NCBI GenBank assembly: GCA_965237855.1
Contig: CBDEGK010000008.1
Location: 930,001-994,000 of the forward strand
Reading direction: 5' to 3'
Source of the DNA: CBDEGK01 sp965237855
Lineage (GTDB): Bacteria; Pseudomonadota; Gammaproteobacteria; Pseudomonadales; Halieaceae
Length of the DNA stretch: 64,000 nucleotides
The first letter of the stretch is position 1. Each line of letters opens with the position of its first letter. The position numbers and the translations under genes are program-made. Below are positions 24,172-33,138 of the stretch, piece by piece. Below the pieces are notes generated by a model that ran no database searches, was not told where the DNA came from, and worked only from the letters and a program-made list of their open reading frames with translations.

Positions 24172-25965
24172 ATGCGCAGTCATTATTGTGGCGCCCTGAC
24201 ATCTGAGCATATCGACGAAACCGTCACCCTGTGTGGTTGGGTCGACCGTCGCCGCGACCACGGCGGAGTGATCTTCCTGGATCTGCGTGATCGCGACGGA
24301 ATCGTACAGGTCGTGTTTGATCCAGATACCGAGGAGCGCTTTGAGCGGGCTGACCGGGTGCGCAGTGAATATGTGCTGCAGGTGACGGGACGGGTGCGCG
24401 CCCGTGGTGAAGGTACCGTTAATCCCAATATGGCGACTGGTGAGATTGAAGTGTTGGGCAAACAGCTGGAGATTCTCAACAGCGCCGCAACACCACCGTT
24501 CCAGTTGGACGAACACACTGCCGTCGGCGAAGATGTGCGCCTGCGCTATCGTTACATGGATCTGCGCCGCCAGGAGATGCAGGATCGTTTCATCGCACGG
24601 TCGAAGATCACCGCCGCGGTACGCCAGTTTCTGGATGCAGAAAAATTCCTGGATATTGAGACACCCATCCTGACCCGGGCTACGCCGGAAGGTGCCCGCG
24701 ACTACCTGGTGCCGAGTCGCACCCATGCCGGCCAATTTTTTGCCCTGCCCCAGTCGCCGCAATTGTTCAAGCAGCTGTTGATGGTGTCTGGCTTCGACCG
24801 CTACTACCAGATTGCCAAGTGTTTTCGCGACGAAGACCTGCGTGCTGACCGCCAGCCGGAGTTTACCCAGATCGACATTGAAACCTCATTTATGAATGAG
24901 GCGGAGATTCAGGATGTTGCTGAACGTATGGTGCGTCAGTTGTTCAAAGACGTACTGGACGTCGAGCTGCCGGTATTTCCGCATATGACCTATGCCGACG
25001 CCATGGATCGCTATGGCTCAGATAAGCCGGACCTGCGTATCCCGCTGGAACTGGTAAGCATTGATGACCTGATGGCGCAGGTGGAATTCAAGGTGTTCCA
25101 CGGTCCGGCCGTGGACGAAGACGGCCGCGTGGCCGCCCTCAAGGTTGCCGGCGGCAGCAGCATCAGCCGCAAGGTAATAGACGAATACACCAAGTACGTT
25201 TCTATATTCGGGGCACGCGGCCTGGCCTGGATCAAGGTCAATGAGCTGGCCCAGGGTGTGGAAGGACTGCAATCGCCGATTCTCAAGTTCATGCCTGAGG
25301 ATATTGTCATGCAGTTGATGCAGAGACTGGAGGCAGCGGACGGCGACATTATTTTCTTCGGTGCGGACAAGACCCACATCGTCAATGAATCTCTCGGTGC
25401 GTTGCGCGTCAAGCTGGGCGAAGACCAGGGGCTGATAGCCGATAGATGGGAACCCCTGTGGGTGGTGGATTTCCCTATGTTTGAGGACGACGGCAATGGC
25501 GGGCTGAGCCCCTTACACCATCCCTTCACCGCGCCAGCTTGCGGTGTCGAGGAGCTGGTTGCCAACCCGGCCTCAGCCCTGTCGCGCGCCTATGACATGG
25601 TGTTAAACGGCTGTGAACTGGGTGGCGGTTCGATTCGTATCCACCATCAGGAGATGCAGAGCGCGGTCTTTGAAATACTCAATATTGGCAAAGCTGAAGC
25701 ACAGGAGAAGTTTGGCTTTCTGCTGGATGCGCTCAAGTACGGCGCTCCTCCCCACGGTGGGCTGGCCTTTGGTCTTGATCGCCTGGTGATGCTGATGACT
25801 GGCGCGACGTCCATTCGCGACGTTATCGCCTTCCCCAAAACTCAGAGCGCCTCCTGTGTGATGACCGCAGCGCCCGGTGACGTAGACGCCAAGCAGTTGC
25901 GCGAGTTGAATATTCGGTTGCGCGAACTCCCCAAGCCCGACGCGGCAGAGCAAGCCGGAGAGTAG
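24172..25965 (+). CDS. aspS: Aspartyl-tRNA synthetase, bacterial type
   Basis: Class IIb aminoacyl-tRNA synthetase of 597 residues, the full bacterial length with the GAD insert. The N-terminal OB fold binds the anticodon (CGWVDRRRDHGGVIFLDLRD). Motif 2 is FRDEDLRADRQPEFTQID; motif 3 is GLAFGLDRLVMLMTG. The GAD domain lies at about 285-415. Many organisms lacking AsnRS use a non-discriminating version that also charges tRNA-Asn; that cannot be judged from the sequence by eye. It begins the block aspS-yebC-ruvC-ruvA-ruvB, with yebC starting only three bases after the stop. Confidence 0.97.
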   Translation: MRSHYCGALTSEHIDETVTLCGWVDRRRDHGGVIFLDLRDRDGIVQVVFDPDTEERFERADRVRSEYVLQVTGRVRARGEGTVNPNMATGEIEVLGKQLEILNSAATPPFQLDEHTAVGEDVRLRYRYMDLRRQEMQDRFIARSKITAAVRQFLDAEKFLDIETPILTRATPEGARDYLVPSRTHAGQFFALPQSPQLFKQLLMVSGFDRYYQIAKCFRDEDLRADRQPEFTQIDIETSFMNEAEIQDVAERMVRQLFKDVLDVELPVFPHMTYADAMDRYGSDKPDLRIPLELVSIDDLMAQVEFKVFHGPAVDEDGRVAALKVAGGSSISRKVIDEYTKYVSIFGARGLAWIKVNELAQGVEGLQSPILKFMPEDIVMQLMQRLEAADGDIIFFGADKTHIVNESLGALRVKLGEDQGLIADRWEPLWVVDFPMFEDDGNGGLSPLHHPFTAPACGVEELVANPASALSRAYDMVLNGCELGGGSIRIHHQEMQSAVFEILNIGKAEAQEKFGFLLDALKYGAPPHGGLAFGLDRLVMLMTGATSIRDVIAFPKTQSASCVMTAAPGDVDAKQLRELNIRLRELPKPDAAEQAGE

Positions 25966-25968
25966 CGC

Positions 25969-26715
25969 ATGGCAGGCCACAGTAAATGGGCGAATATCAA
26001 GCACCGCAAGGCGGCGCAGGATGCCAAGCGCGGCAAGGCCTTCACCAAGTTGATTCGGGAGTTGGTAGTGGCCGCCAAGCAGGGGGGCCCGGCACCGGAG
26101 GATAATCCCCGTTTGCGGGCAGCGGTAGACAAAGCCCTGGGTGCCAATATGACCCGCGATACCGTTGACCGCGCTATTGCCCGCGGTGCCGGCACTAACG
26201 AAGCCGACGACATGGAAGAGCTTACCTACGAAGGCTATGCCCCCGGCGGCATCGCGGTACTGGTTGAGGTCATGACAGATAATCGCAATCGTACCGTAGC
26301 TGAGGTGCGTCACGCCTTTACCAAGCGCAATGGCAATCTCGGCACCGACGGCTCCGTAGCCTACTTATTTACCCGCTGTGGCCAGATCAGCTTTGCTGCC
26401 GGTGTCGATGAAGAGGCACTGATGGATGCGGCCCTGGAAGCCGGCGCCGATGATATTGAATCTAACGACGACGGTTCGGTCGATGTGCTTACCCCCTGGG
26501 AGAATCTCGCTGAGATCAAACAGGCGCTGGCCGAGGCGGGCCTCGAGCCCGAAGACAGTGAAGTAACGATGGTTGCTTCCACCACGGTGCCAGTCGATGC
26601 CGACGGTGCAGACAAGCTCATGGGTCTGGTAGATGCCCTTGAAGACCTGGATGATGTGCAGAATGTCTACACCAATGTAGACATTCCCGATGAGGTGCTG
26701 CAAAGTCTGGGTTAA
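25969..26715 (+). CDS. yebC: YebC/PmpR family protein
   Basis: 248-residue cytoplasmic protein of the YebC/TACO1 family. The invariant start MAGHSKWANIKHRKAAQDAK and the GGIAVLVEVMTDNRNRTVAEVRH segment identify it. Members have been described as DNA-binding regulators and more recently as helpers of translation through proline stretches; which applies here is not known. The gene lies three bases after aspS and 41 before ruvC, the canonical position, so it is probably part of the same transcript. Confidence 0.95.
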   Translation: MAGHSKWANIKHRKAAQDAKRGKAFTKLIRELVVAAKQGGPAPEDNPRLRAAVDKALGANMTRDTVDRAIARGAGTNEADDMEELTYEGYAPGGIAVLVEVMTDNRNRTVAEVRHAFTKRNGNLGTDGSVAYLFTRCGQISFAAGVDEEALMDAALEAGADDIESNDDGSVDVLTPWENLAEIKQALAEAGLEPEDSEVTMVASTTVPVDADGADKLMGLVDALEDLDDVQNVYTNVDIPDEVLQSLG

Positions 26716-26756
26716 CCCCCGGACTCTTAACCACAGCCTTTTTTCAGGGAGCACAC

Positions 26757-27275
26757 ATGCCGCTTATTCTGGGTATCGATCCAGGATCACTCAAAACCGG
26801 TTTTGGCATCATTGAACACCAGCGCGGCCGCAGTACCTATGTCACCAGCGGTATTATTCGCCTCCCCAAGGCGCCCCTGCCCGAGCGACTCAAAATTATT
26901 TACGACGGCGTGACCGAGATAGTCGAGGAATATTGCCCCGATGAACTGTCCATTGAGGAAGTGTTTATGGCGCGGGATGCCAAGGCGGCCATCAAGCTCG
27001 GACAAGCCCGCGGCGCCGCTATCGTCGCCTGTGTGAATCATTCCATGCCGGTCTATGAATATGCCCCCAAATCGATCAAGCAGGCGGTAGTGGGCACCGG
27101 CAATGCCAACAAAGAGCAGATCCAGCACATGGTGAAGAGTCTGCTGAAGCTGCCGGCGGCACCAAAAGAGGATGCCGCCGATGCCTTGGCTGCGGCGCTG
27201 TGTCATGCGCATACACAACAGAGTATGATTAAGCTGGCGGGCGCTAAGAAGATAAAACGCGGCCGCGCCCGATAA
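26757..27275 (+). CDS. ruvC: Holliday junction resolvase RuvC
   Basis: Homodimeric endonuclease that cuts four-way junctions during recombination. It has 172 residues, the normal size. The four acidic catalytic residues are seen in ILGIDPGSLKTGFG (Asp), LSIEEVFMARD (Glu) and PKEDAADALAAALCH (two Asp). The GNANKEQIQHMV helix follows the typical KQAVVGTG lysine-rich motif. A Shine-Dalgarno CAGGGAG is eight bases before the ATG. It works with RuvAB, encoded just downstream. Confidence 0.97.
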   Translation: MPLILGIDPGSLKTGFGIIEHQRGRSTYVTSGIIRLPKAPLPERLKIIYDGVTEIVEEYCPDELSIEEVFMARDAKAAIKLGQARGAAIVACVNHSMPVYEYAPKSIKQAVVGTGNANKEQIQHMVKSLLKLPAAPKEDAADALAAALCHAHTQQSMIKLAGAKKIKRGRAR

Positions 27276-27340
27276 GCTCTTTACAGAAAAACAGCGTCCG
27301 TTAACAAGAGCAGCGACCGCTAACCGAGACCCACTACACA

Positions 27341-27952
27341 ATGATTGGACGCATTACCGGTACACTACTGGAAAAACAGGCCCCACAGATTCTGCTGGAT
27401 GTTGGCGGAATTGGCTACGAAATCCAGGTGCCAATGACCACCTTGTATGAACTTCCCGACTTGGGCACTAAGACCACCCTGTTCACGCACTTCGTAGTGC
27501 GGGAGGATGCCCAGCTGTTATACGGCTTCAATCGCGAACGCGATCGCCACCTGTTTCGATCTCTGATAAAAGTCAGTGGGGTTGGGCCGAAATTGGGCCT
27601 GGCTATCCTGTCGGGCATGGAGTCTGATGTCTTTGTGCGCTGTGTGCAGCAGGATGACACCAGCACCCTGGTGCAATTGCCTGGAGTGGGCAAGAAAACC
27701 GCGGAGCGACTGTTGGTAGAGATGCGCGATCGTCTCAAGGACTGGATGTTGGAGCTCGACACTGCGCCAGGTGCTGAACCCGCCGCCCACGGGCATCGGG
27801 AAATATTGGCGGAGGCAGAGAGTGCGTTGGTGGCCCTGGGTTACAAGCCCACTGAGGCCAGTAGAGCGGTTACCGCCGCCAACGATGAAAGTATCGACAG
27901 TAGCGAAGAACTGATCCGGAGAGCGCTTAAATCCATGGTTAAACCGCGATGA
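27341..27952 (+). CDS. ruvA: Holliday junction DNA helicase subunit RuvA
   Basis: Tetrameric junction-binding protein, 203 residues. Domain I OB fold begins MIGRITGTLLEKQAPQILLD; domain II carries two helix-hairpin-helix motifs (LIKVSGVGPKLGLAILSG and LVQLPGVGKKTAERLLVEMR); domain III (LVALGYKPTEASRAVTA) contacts RuvB. Its last codons overlap the ruvB ATG by four bases (ATGA), so the two are translationally coupled. A 65-base gap separates it from ruvC. Confidence 0.97.
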   Translation: MIGRITGTLLEKQAPQILLDVGGIGYEIQVPMTTLYELPDLGTKTTLFTHFVVREDAQLLYGFNRERDRHLFRSLIKVSGVGPKLGLAILSGMESDVFVRCVQQDDTSTLVQLPGVGKKTAERLLVEMRDRLKDWMLELDTAPGAEPAAHGHREILAEAESALVALGYKPTEASRAVTAANDESIDSSEELIRRALKSMVKPR

Positions 27953-29019
27953 TAGAAACTGATCGACTTATCGCGCCGGACGCGGACAAGGGTGGCAGGG
28001 AAGAGCTTTCTGATCGTGCTTTGCGACCCAAAGCCCTGGACGAATATATCGGCCAGGTCGCTGTCCGTGAACAAATGTCGATTTTTGTTGAAGCCGCCCG
28101 CAATCGCGGCGAGCCCCTTGACCACACCTTGATTTTTGGTCCACCGGGTCTTGGCAAGACCACCCTGGCCCATATTATCGCCCATGAGATGGGTGCGGAT
28201 TTGAAAACTACCTCCGGCCCGGTATTGGAAAAGGCCGGTGACATCGCCGCGCTGATGACTAACCTCGAAGCGGGCGACGTGTTGTTTATCGACGAGATCC
28301 ATCGTCTCAGCCCCCATGTCGAAGAGATCCTGTATCCCGCCATGGAGGACTATCAACTCGACATCATGATCGGGGAGGGCCCCGCAGCGCGCTCCATCAA
28401 ACTGGAAATACCGCCCTTCACCCTGGTCGGCGCCACCACCCGGGCTGGACTGTTGACTTCACCACTGCGCGACCGCTTCGGCATTGTGCAGCGCTTGGAG
28501 TTTTACACTGTCGCCGAGCTGTCCCATATCGTCCAGCGGGCCGCTGGCATCCTCAATATTGCTGTAGAAGTTAGCGGCGCCACAGAGATAGCGCGACGTG
28601 CCCGTGGCACGCCGCGAATCGCCAACCGCTTGTTGCGCCGGGTGCGAGATTACGCCGAGGTGCGCGCCGATGGTGAGATAAGCGAAACAGTCGCGCAACA
28701 AGCCCTGGACATGCTCAATGTTGACCAGGAAGGCTTTGATCACCTGGACCGCCGCTTGTTGCTGGCGCTGATCGAGAAGTTCGATGGCGGGCCGGTCGGA
28801 GTTGAAAGCCTGGCGGCGGCGATTTCGGAGGAGCGGGGTACGATTGAGGACGTGCTGGAACCATTCCTGATCCAGCAAGGCTATATCACCCGAACGCCCC
28901 GTGGCCGCATGGCAACCCGCCATGCCTACCTGCATTTTGGCTTGCCCCACCCTTCCTCCCAGACCGCCGCCGACAACAATCTCAGGCTCGACCTGGGTAA
29001 CGGGGATGGCAGTGAGTGA
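27949..29019 (+). CDS. ruvB: Holliday junction DNA helicase motor RuvB
   Basis: AAA+ ATPase that drives branch migration as a hexamer on each side of a RuvA-bound junction. The 356 residues show ALDEYIGQ near the N-terminus, Walker A GPPGLGKTTLAH, Walker B LFIDEIHRL, sensor 1 VGATTRAG and the arginine-finger/sensor segments LTSPLRDRFGI and ARGTPRIANRLLRRVRDYA. The C-terminal winged helix binds DNA (EPFLIQQGYITRTPRGRMAT). The ybgC start lies inside its last 14 bases. Confidence 0.97.
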   Translation: MIETDRLIAPDADKGGREELSDRALRPKALDEYIGQVAVREQMSIFVEAARNRGEPLDHTLIFGPPGLGKTTLAHIIAHEMGADLKTTSGPVLEKAGDIAALMTNLEAGDVLFIDEIHRLSPHVEEILYPAMEDYQLDIMIGEGPAARSIKLEIPPFTLVGATTRAGLLTSPLRDRFGIVQRLEFYTVAELSHIVQRAAGILNIAVEVSGATEIARRARGTPRIANRLLRRVRDYAEVRADGEISETVAQQALDMLNVDQEGFDHLDRRLLLALIEKFDGGPVGVESLAAAISEERGTIEDVLEPFLIQQGYITRTPRGRMATRHAYLHFGLPHPSSQTAADNNLRLDLGNGDGSE

Positions 29020-29434
29020 GGAATTTTCCCTGCCCCTGCGAGTCTACATAGAGGACACCGATGCGGGCGGCATTGTGTATTACGTCAATTACCTGAAGTT
29101 TATGGAGCGGGCTCGCACCGAGTACATGCGAGCGCTGGGTTTTGGTAAGCAGTTTATATTCAATCATCAGCTGATGTTCGTGGTAAAAAATGTACAGCTG
29201 GACTATCGGCAACCGGCACGATTGGACGACGAACTGGCGGTAACTGCACAGATTACCGAGCTGGGGGGTGCCAGTATGCGCCTGCAGCAGCAGGTGCGCC
29301 GTGGTGACAACTTACTAGTCGCAGGGGCGATCCAGATTGCCTGTGTTTCCCGTAACGACCTCAAGCCGCAGCGTTTGCCAACGGAAATGCTGGAGAGTGT
29401 TCGCCAGCAACTGCCAACAGGAGAAATGACTTGA
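29006..29434 (+). CDS. ybgC: YbgC acyl-CoA thioesterase
   Basis: Hot-dog fold thioesterase of the Tol-Pal operon, 142 residues from the ATG at 29006. The catalytic Asp sits in YIEDTDAGGIVYYVNYLKFM, the family signature. It hydrolyses short-chain or hydroxyacyl-CoA thioesters in vitro and in E. coli interacts with phospholipid synthesis enzymes; its role in Tol function is unclear. The gene overlaps the ruvB end by 14 bases and shares four bases with the tolQ start, tying the recombination block to the Tol block. A longer in-frame start at 28901 lies within ruvB and is rejected. Confidence 0.95.
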   Translation: MAVSEEFSLPLRVYIEDTDAGGIVYYVNYLKFMERARTEYMRALGFGKQFIFNHQLMFVVKNVQLDYRQPARLDDELAVTAQITELGGASMRLQQQVRRGDNLLVAGAIQIACVSRNDLKPQRLPTEMLESVRQQLPTGEMT

Positions 29435-30132
29435 ACGAACAACTAAGCCTGATCGACCTGGTACTCAATGCCAGCTTTACCGTGCAGGCCGTGATGGGCA
29501 TCCTGTTGCTTGCCTCGGTGGCGTCCTGGTACATGATTGTGCAGCGGCTGATTTATTTCTCCAGCGTGAAGCGGGAAATGCATGACTTCGAAGAGCAGTT
29601 CTGGTCTGGCATTGATCTATCCGAGTTGTACAAGCAGGGGAATGAACGGGCTAGCGAGGGGCATACCCTGGGCATGGAGAATATTTTCCGGGCTGGCTTC
29701 AAGGAGTTTTCACGGCTGGCCCAGCAACAAGGTCTGGATTCTGATTCCATTTTGGATGGCGCGCAGCGTGCCATGCGGGTGGCCATGTCGCGGGAGGAAG
29801 AAAAGCTGGAAAGGCATCTGCCGTTCCTTGCCTCGGTGGGCTCTACCAGCCCCTACATCGGATTATTTGGTACGGTGTGGGGCATCATGAACTCTTTTCG
29901 TGGCTTGGCCAATTCGACCCAGGCTACCCTGGCTACCGTGGCGCCGGGTATTTCCGAGGCCCTGGTTGCCACGGCAATGGGACTATTTGCCGCCATTCCA
30001 GCGGTACTTGCCTATAACCGCTTCGCAGCGCGGGTGGATATTGCGCTGAATCGCTACGAGACCTTCGCCGACGAGTTCGCCAGTATTCTGCACCGGCAGG
30101 CCTTTGCCATGGCAGCGCGGCAGCAGGATTGA
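29431..30132 (+). CDS. tolQ: Tol-Pal system inner-membrane proton channel subunit TolQ
   Basis: 233-residue MotA/ExbB-family protein that, with TolR, converts proton motive force into movement of TolA during outer-membrane constriction. Three transmembrane helices are visible (about 18-37, 132-156 and 168-190), with the conserved VGSTSPYIGLFGTVWGIM and ATAMGLFAAIPAVLAYN segments. The start is a TTG at 29431 that overlaps the ybgC TGA, with GGAG nine bases upstream; the first ATG downstream would remove the first helix. It is followed three bases later by tolR. Confidence 0.96.
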   Translation: MNEQLSLIDLVLNASFTVQAVMGILLLASVASWYMIVQRLIYFSSVKREMHDFEEQFWSGIDLSELYKQGNERASEGHTLGMENIFRAGFKEFSRLAQQQGLDSDSILDGAQRAMRVAMSREEEKLERHLPFLASVGSTSPYIGLFGTVWGIMNSFRGLANSTQATLATVAPGISEALVATAMGLFAAIPAVLAYNRFAARVDIALNRYETFADEFASILHRQAFAMAARQQD

Positions 30133-30135
30133 GTC

Positions 30136-30561
30136 GTGGCCCGGCGTCGACAAAAACATCGGCCCATGGCAGAGATCAACGTGGTGCCCTACATCGACGT
30201 GATGTTGGTGCTGTTAATCATTTTCATGGTCACCGCACCACTGTTGATGCAGGGAGTGAAAGTCGACCTGCCGGAAGCTGCCAGTGATCCTGTGGAAAAC
30301 CAGGACCCGGAACCCCTGATTGTCTCCATTAATGCCGCGGGTGAGTTATTTCTCAATATTGGTGGGGCCGACGAGAACCAGGTGCTGAGCCTGGCGACCG
30401 TTAAGCAACGGGTGTCGGTAGTGATGCGGCGCAATCCTGACAAGCCGGTGATGGTGTGGGGGGATCGAGCGGTGTCCTACGGCGATGTGGTGATCCTGAT
30501 GACCGTCCTGCAAGAAGCAGGTGCGCCCAGCGTTGGCCTGGTAACCGAAAACCCGAAATGA
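30136..30561 (+). CDS. tolR: Tol-Pal system protein TolR
   Basis: ExbD-family partner of TolQ, 141 residues from a GTG at 30136. One transmembrane helix (YIDVMLVLLIIFMVTAPLL) includes the proton-carrying Asp of the MAEINVVPYIDVMLVL motif. The periplasmic domain has VWGDRAVSYGDVVILMTVLQ, the ExbD-like fold that binds peptidoglycan when activated. It lies between tolQ and tolA without gaps larger than 16 bases. Confidence 0.96.
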   Translation: MARRRQKHRPMAEINVVPYIDVMLVLLIIFMVTAPLLMQGVKVDLPEAASDPVENQDPEPLIVSINAAGELFLNIGGADENQVLSLATVKQRVSVVMRRNPDKPVMVWGDRAVSYGDVVILMTVLQEAGAPSVGLVTENPK

Positions 30562-30577
30562 GTGCCTACAGTCCACA

Positions 30578-31282
30578 ATGAGTGCTGCCAGTGCCAGCCG
30601 AGTAGTTTTCTGGCGCCCGGCGGCGGCCAGTGTCTGTTTGCATGTCCTGCTGCTGGTGGCGCTGACGATGAACTGGGCTAGCCGGGAGCAGCTTGTTGTG
30701 CAGCCCAAAGTTCTGCCGCGTCATATTGAGGCCAGGTTGATCATTGCTGCAGACCTGAAACCCAAGCCAAAAAAGCCTGCGCCGGTTAAACCCAAGCCCG
30801 CCCAGCCCAAACCCGTCCCGGTCAAGCCAAAGCCGGTTGAGCAAGCCAAGCCCGCCCCCGCCAAGCCAAGGTCAGAGCCCGAACCAACCCTGACCGCGGC
30901 AGAGCGCGCCGCCCTGGCACGTGCGGAGCTGCCGCTGGCGCTGCAGGTGGAGGACGATCTGCTGGAGCAAGCCAGCGACGAAGACGTGGCCCAGAGTTAT
31001 ATTGCCCTGATCAGCCGAACCGTGCAGGAGAATTGGAGTCGACCCCCCAGCGCGCGCAACGGAATGGAGGCAGAACTGGTCATACAGTTGATTCCCACAG
31101 GCGAAGTTGTCAGTGTACGCGTGGTGAGGTCCAGCGGCTTGCCGGCCTTTGACCGCAGTGCGGTTAATGCCGTGCAAAAGGCGGATCGCTTCCCGGAGTT
31201 GCAGCAACTGCCAACACGAATTTTTGAAAACAGCTTCCGGCAGTTTCGGTTGTTATTTAAACCAGAGGATTTACGTTTTTAA
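30578..31282 (+). CDS. tolA: Tol-Pal system protein TolA, short Pro/Lys-rich type
   Basis: Inner-membrane protein linking TolQR to TolB/Pal across the periplasm. It has 234 residues, far shorter than the ~420 of E. coli. A single membrane helix (ASVCLHVLLLVALTMNW) precedes a ~45-residue linker of Pro-Lys repeats (KPKKPAPVKPKPAQPKP) reminiscent of TonB, rather than the long Ala/Lys helix. The C-terminal domain (YIALISRTVQENWSRPPSAR, VVRSSGLPAFDRSAVNAVQK) is the TolA III/TonB-C fold. Its stop overlaps the tolB ATG (TAATG). The identity is secure from position and C-terminal domain. Confidence 0.95.
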   Translation: MSAASASRVVFWRPAAASVCLHVLLLVALTMNWASREQLVVQPKVLPRHIEARLIIAADLKPKPKKPAPVKPKPAQPKPVPVKPKPVEQAKPAPAKPRSEPEPTLTAAERAALARAELPLALQVEDDLLEQASDEDVAQSYIALISRTVQENWSRPPSARNGMEAELVIQLIPTGEVVSVRVVRSSGLPAFDRSAVNAVQKADRFPELQQLPTRIFENSFRQFRLLFKPEDLRF

Positions 31283-32577
31283 TGAAGTACCTGACACCGA
31301 CATTGTTGCTGGCCCTGTGCCTGTTTTCCCTGCCATTGCGCGCCGAGCTGCTGATTGAAATTACCGCCGGCCGCGACAACCCCACCTCAATTGCCGTGGT
31401 GCCATTTGCCTGGTCCGGCTGGGGCAGTGCGCCAGAGGACGTGGCCTCGGTGGTGCAGGAAGATCTGCGCCGCAGTGGTCAGTTTGCGCCGGTGGAGCGC
31501 GCCGATATGTTGGGGCTGCCCACGCGGGAGTCAGAAGTGTATTACCGTGACTGGCGCGCTACCGAAGTGGAGTACCTGCTCATCGGGCGGGTCTCTGGGG
31601 GCTCTACCACCACCATCGAGTATGAATTGTTTGACGTGTTCAAGCAGGAGCGAATTCTCGGCGGCCGCGAAAGTGGACCAGCTGACAATATGCGTATGTT
31701 GGCCCACCAGGTCAGCGACGCCATCTATCTACAACTCACCGGCATTCGCGGCGCCTTTGCCACCAAGATTCTCTACGTGGCGGTAACCCAGCGCGTGAAT
31801 GCTGATGATACTTTCCGGCTGATGCTGGCAGACTCCGATGGTGCCCGTTCCAAGCTGGTATTGGAGTCCAACGAGCCTGTACTGAGCCCCACCTGGGCGC
31901 CCAATGGCCGGGAAATTGCCTACGTTTCCTTCGAGACCGGGCGGCCGGCAATTTTCCGTCAGGACCTGGACAGCGGTGAGCGGGAACAACTCACCAATTT
32001 CAAGGGTATTAACAGCGCACCCTCCTGGTCGCCGGACGGCAATAGCATGGCATTGGTGTTATCAAAGGATGGCAGCCCGGATATCTATATTCTCGACCTC
32101 GCCAGTCGCCAGCTGCGACGGGTGACCCGTCATTACGCCATCGAAACCGAGCCCTCGTGGATGCCCGATGGGCGCACCCTGCTGTTCACCTCTGACCGGG
32201 GTGGTCGACCACAGATCTACAAGATTGATATCGCCAGCGGCCAGACCGAGCGGGTGACCTTCGAAGGCCGTTGGAATGCACGTGCCACGTTAGCAGCAGA
32301 CGGTCGTACCATGGCGCTGGTCCACCAGCGGGATAAACTCTTTCATATTGCGGTGCAGGATCTGCAAACCGACCGCATGCAAATACTGACTTCGACGGAA
32401 CTGGATGAATCTCCCAGTGTCGCACCTAATGGCTCTATGTTATTGTACGCCACTAAACATGACGGTCGTGGGATATTGGCCGCGGTATCGGTCGATGGTG
32501 GTGTCAAATTCAGATTGCCGTCACGCGAAGGAGATGTGCGGGAACCCGCCTGGTCTCCCTACTTAGGTAACCCCTGA
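31282..32577 (+). CDS. tolB: Tol-Pal system periplasmic beta-propeller TolB
   Basis: Periplasmic protein of 431 residues with a signal peptide (LLLALCLFSLPLRAEL). The N-terminal domain binds TolA (TSIAVVPFAWSGWG); the C-terminal six-bladed propeller binds Pal and shows repeated blades: SPTWAPNGREIAYVSFETGR, APSWSPDGNSMALVLSKDGS, EPSWMPDGRTLLFTSDRGGR. Length and blade pattern are typical. It is followed 23 bases later by pal. Confidence 0.97.
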   Translation: MKYLTPTLLLALCLFSLPLRAELLIEITAGRDNPTSIAVVPFAWSGWGSAPEDVASVVQEDLRRSGQFAPVERADMLGLPTRESEVYYRDWRATEVEYLLIGRVSGGSTTTIEYELFDVFKQERILGGRESGPADNMRMLAHQVSDAIYLQLTGIRGAFATKILYVAVTQRVNADDTFRLMLADSDGARSKLVLESNEPVLSPTWAPNGREIAYVSFETGRPAIFRQDLDSGEREQLTNFKGINSAPSWSPDGNSMALVLSKDGSPDIYILDLASRQLRRVTRHYAIETEPSWMPDGRTLLFTSDRGGRPQIYKIDIASGQTERVTFEGRWNARATLAADGRTMALVHQRDKLFHIAVQDLQTDRMQILTSTELDESPSVAPNGSMLLYATKHDGRGILAAVSVDGGVKFRLPSREGDVREPAWSPYLGNP

Positions 32578-32600
32578 ACAACAAAAGGAATGGGCAAGCT

Positions 32601-33125
32601 ATGAAACAATTACCTGTCGCCGGCAAGGCACTCTCCCTACTTTTTGCCGCCATTTTCTTGGCCGGCTGTGCCAGTACCGATACAAGCGAATCAGATGCGG
32701 CGGCTGCCGCGGCTGCAGAAGAAGCGGCGCGTAGCGCGGCCGCACAGCAGGCTGCAGAAGCTGACGCCATGGCTGCGGAGAAAGCGGTGAAAGATGCGGT
32801 GGCTGCTGCCGGCAATGTGGTGTATTTCGACTTCGACCTCTCTACGTTGACCTCGGCATCACGGGATATTCTCGATGCCCATATTGCCCTGGCCAAAACT
32901 GGCAACGGCGATCTGCGCCTGGAGGGCCATACCGATGAGCGCGGCACCCGCGAGTACAACATCGCCCTGGGCGAGCGTCGTGCCAAGGCAGTGATGGACT
33001 ACATGCGCATTAATGGCGTTGCCAGCTATCGCATGGAAACCATCAGCTACGGTGAAGAGCGGCCAGTGGCCTACGGTTCTGGTGAGGCCAACTGGTCGCA
33101 GAACCGGCGCGTCGAGCTAAAGTAA
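32601..33125 (+). CDS. pal: Peptidoglycan-associated lipoprotein Pal
   Basis: Outer-membrane lipoprotein that tethers the envelope to peptidoglycan, 174 residues. The lipobox is AGCAS (signal LLFAAIFLAGC). A ~50-residue stretch dominated by Ala and Glu (ADAMAAEKAVKDAVAAA) precedes the OmpA-like domain, whose signature is LRLEGHTDERGTREYNIALG and RRAKAVMDYM. The Ala-rich linker is longer than in E. coli Pal and probably helical, which may offset the short TolA. TolB upstream and CpoB downstream complete the operon. Confidence 0.97.
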   Translation: MKQLPVAGKALSLLFAAIFLAGCASTDTSESDAAAAAAAEEAARSAAAQQAAEADAMAAEKAVKDAVAAAGNVVYFDFDLSTLTSASRDILDAHIALAKTGNGDLRLEGHTDERGTREYNIALGERRAKAVMDYMRINGVASYRMETISYGEERPVAYGSGEANWSQNRRVELK

Positions 33126-33138
33126 GACGACGCACATC

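Noticed and set aside
25603..26313. 236-codon reverse frame across the end of aspS and start of yebC
   Set aside because: Both plus-strand genes are unmistakable; the antisense translation shows no recognisable motif.
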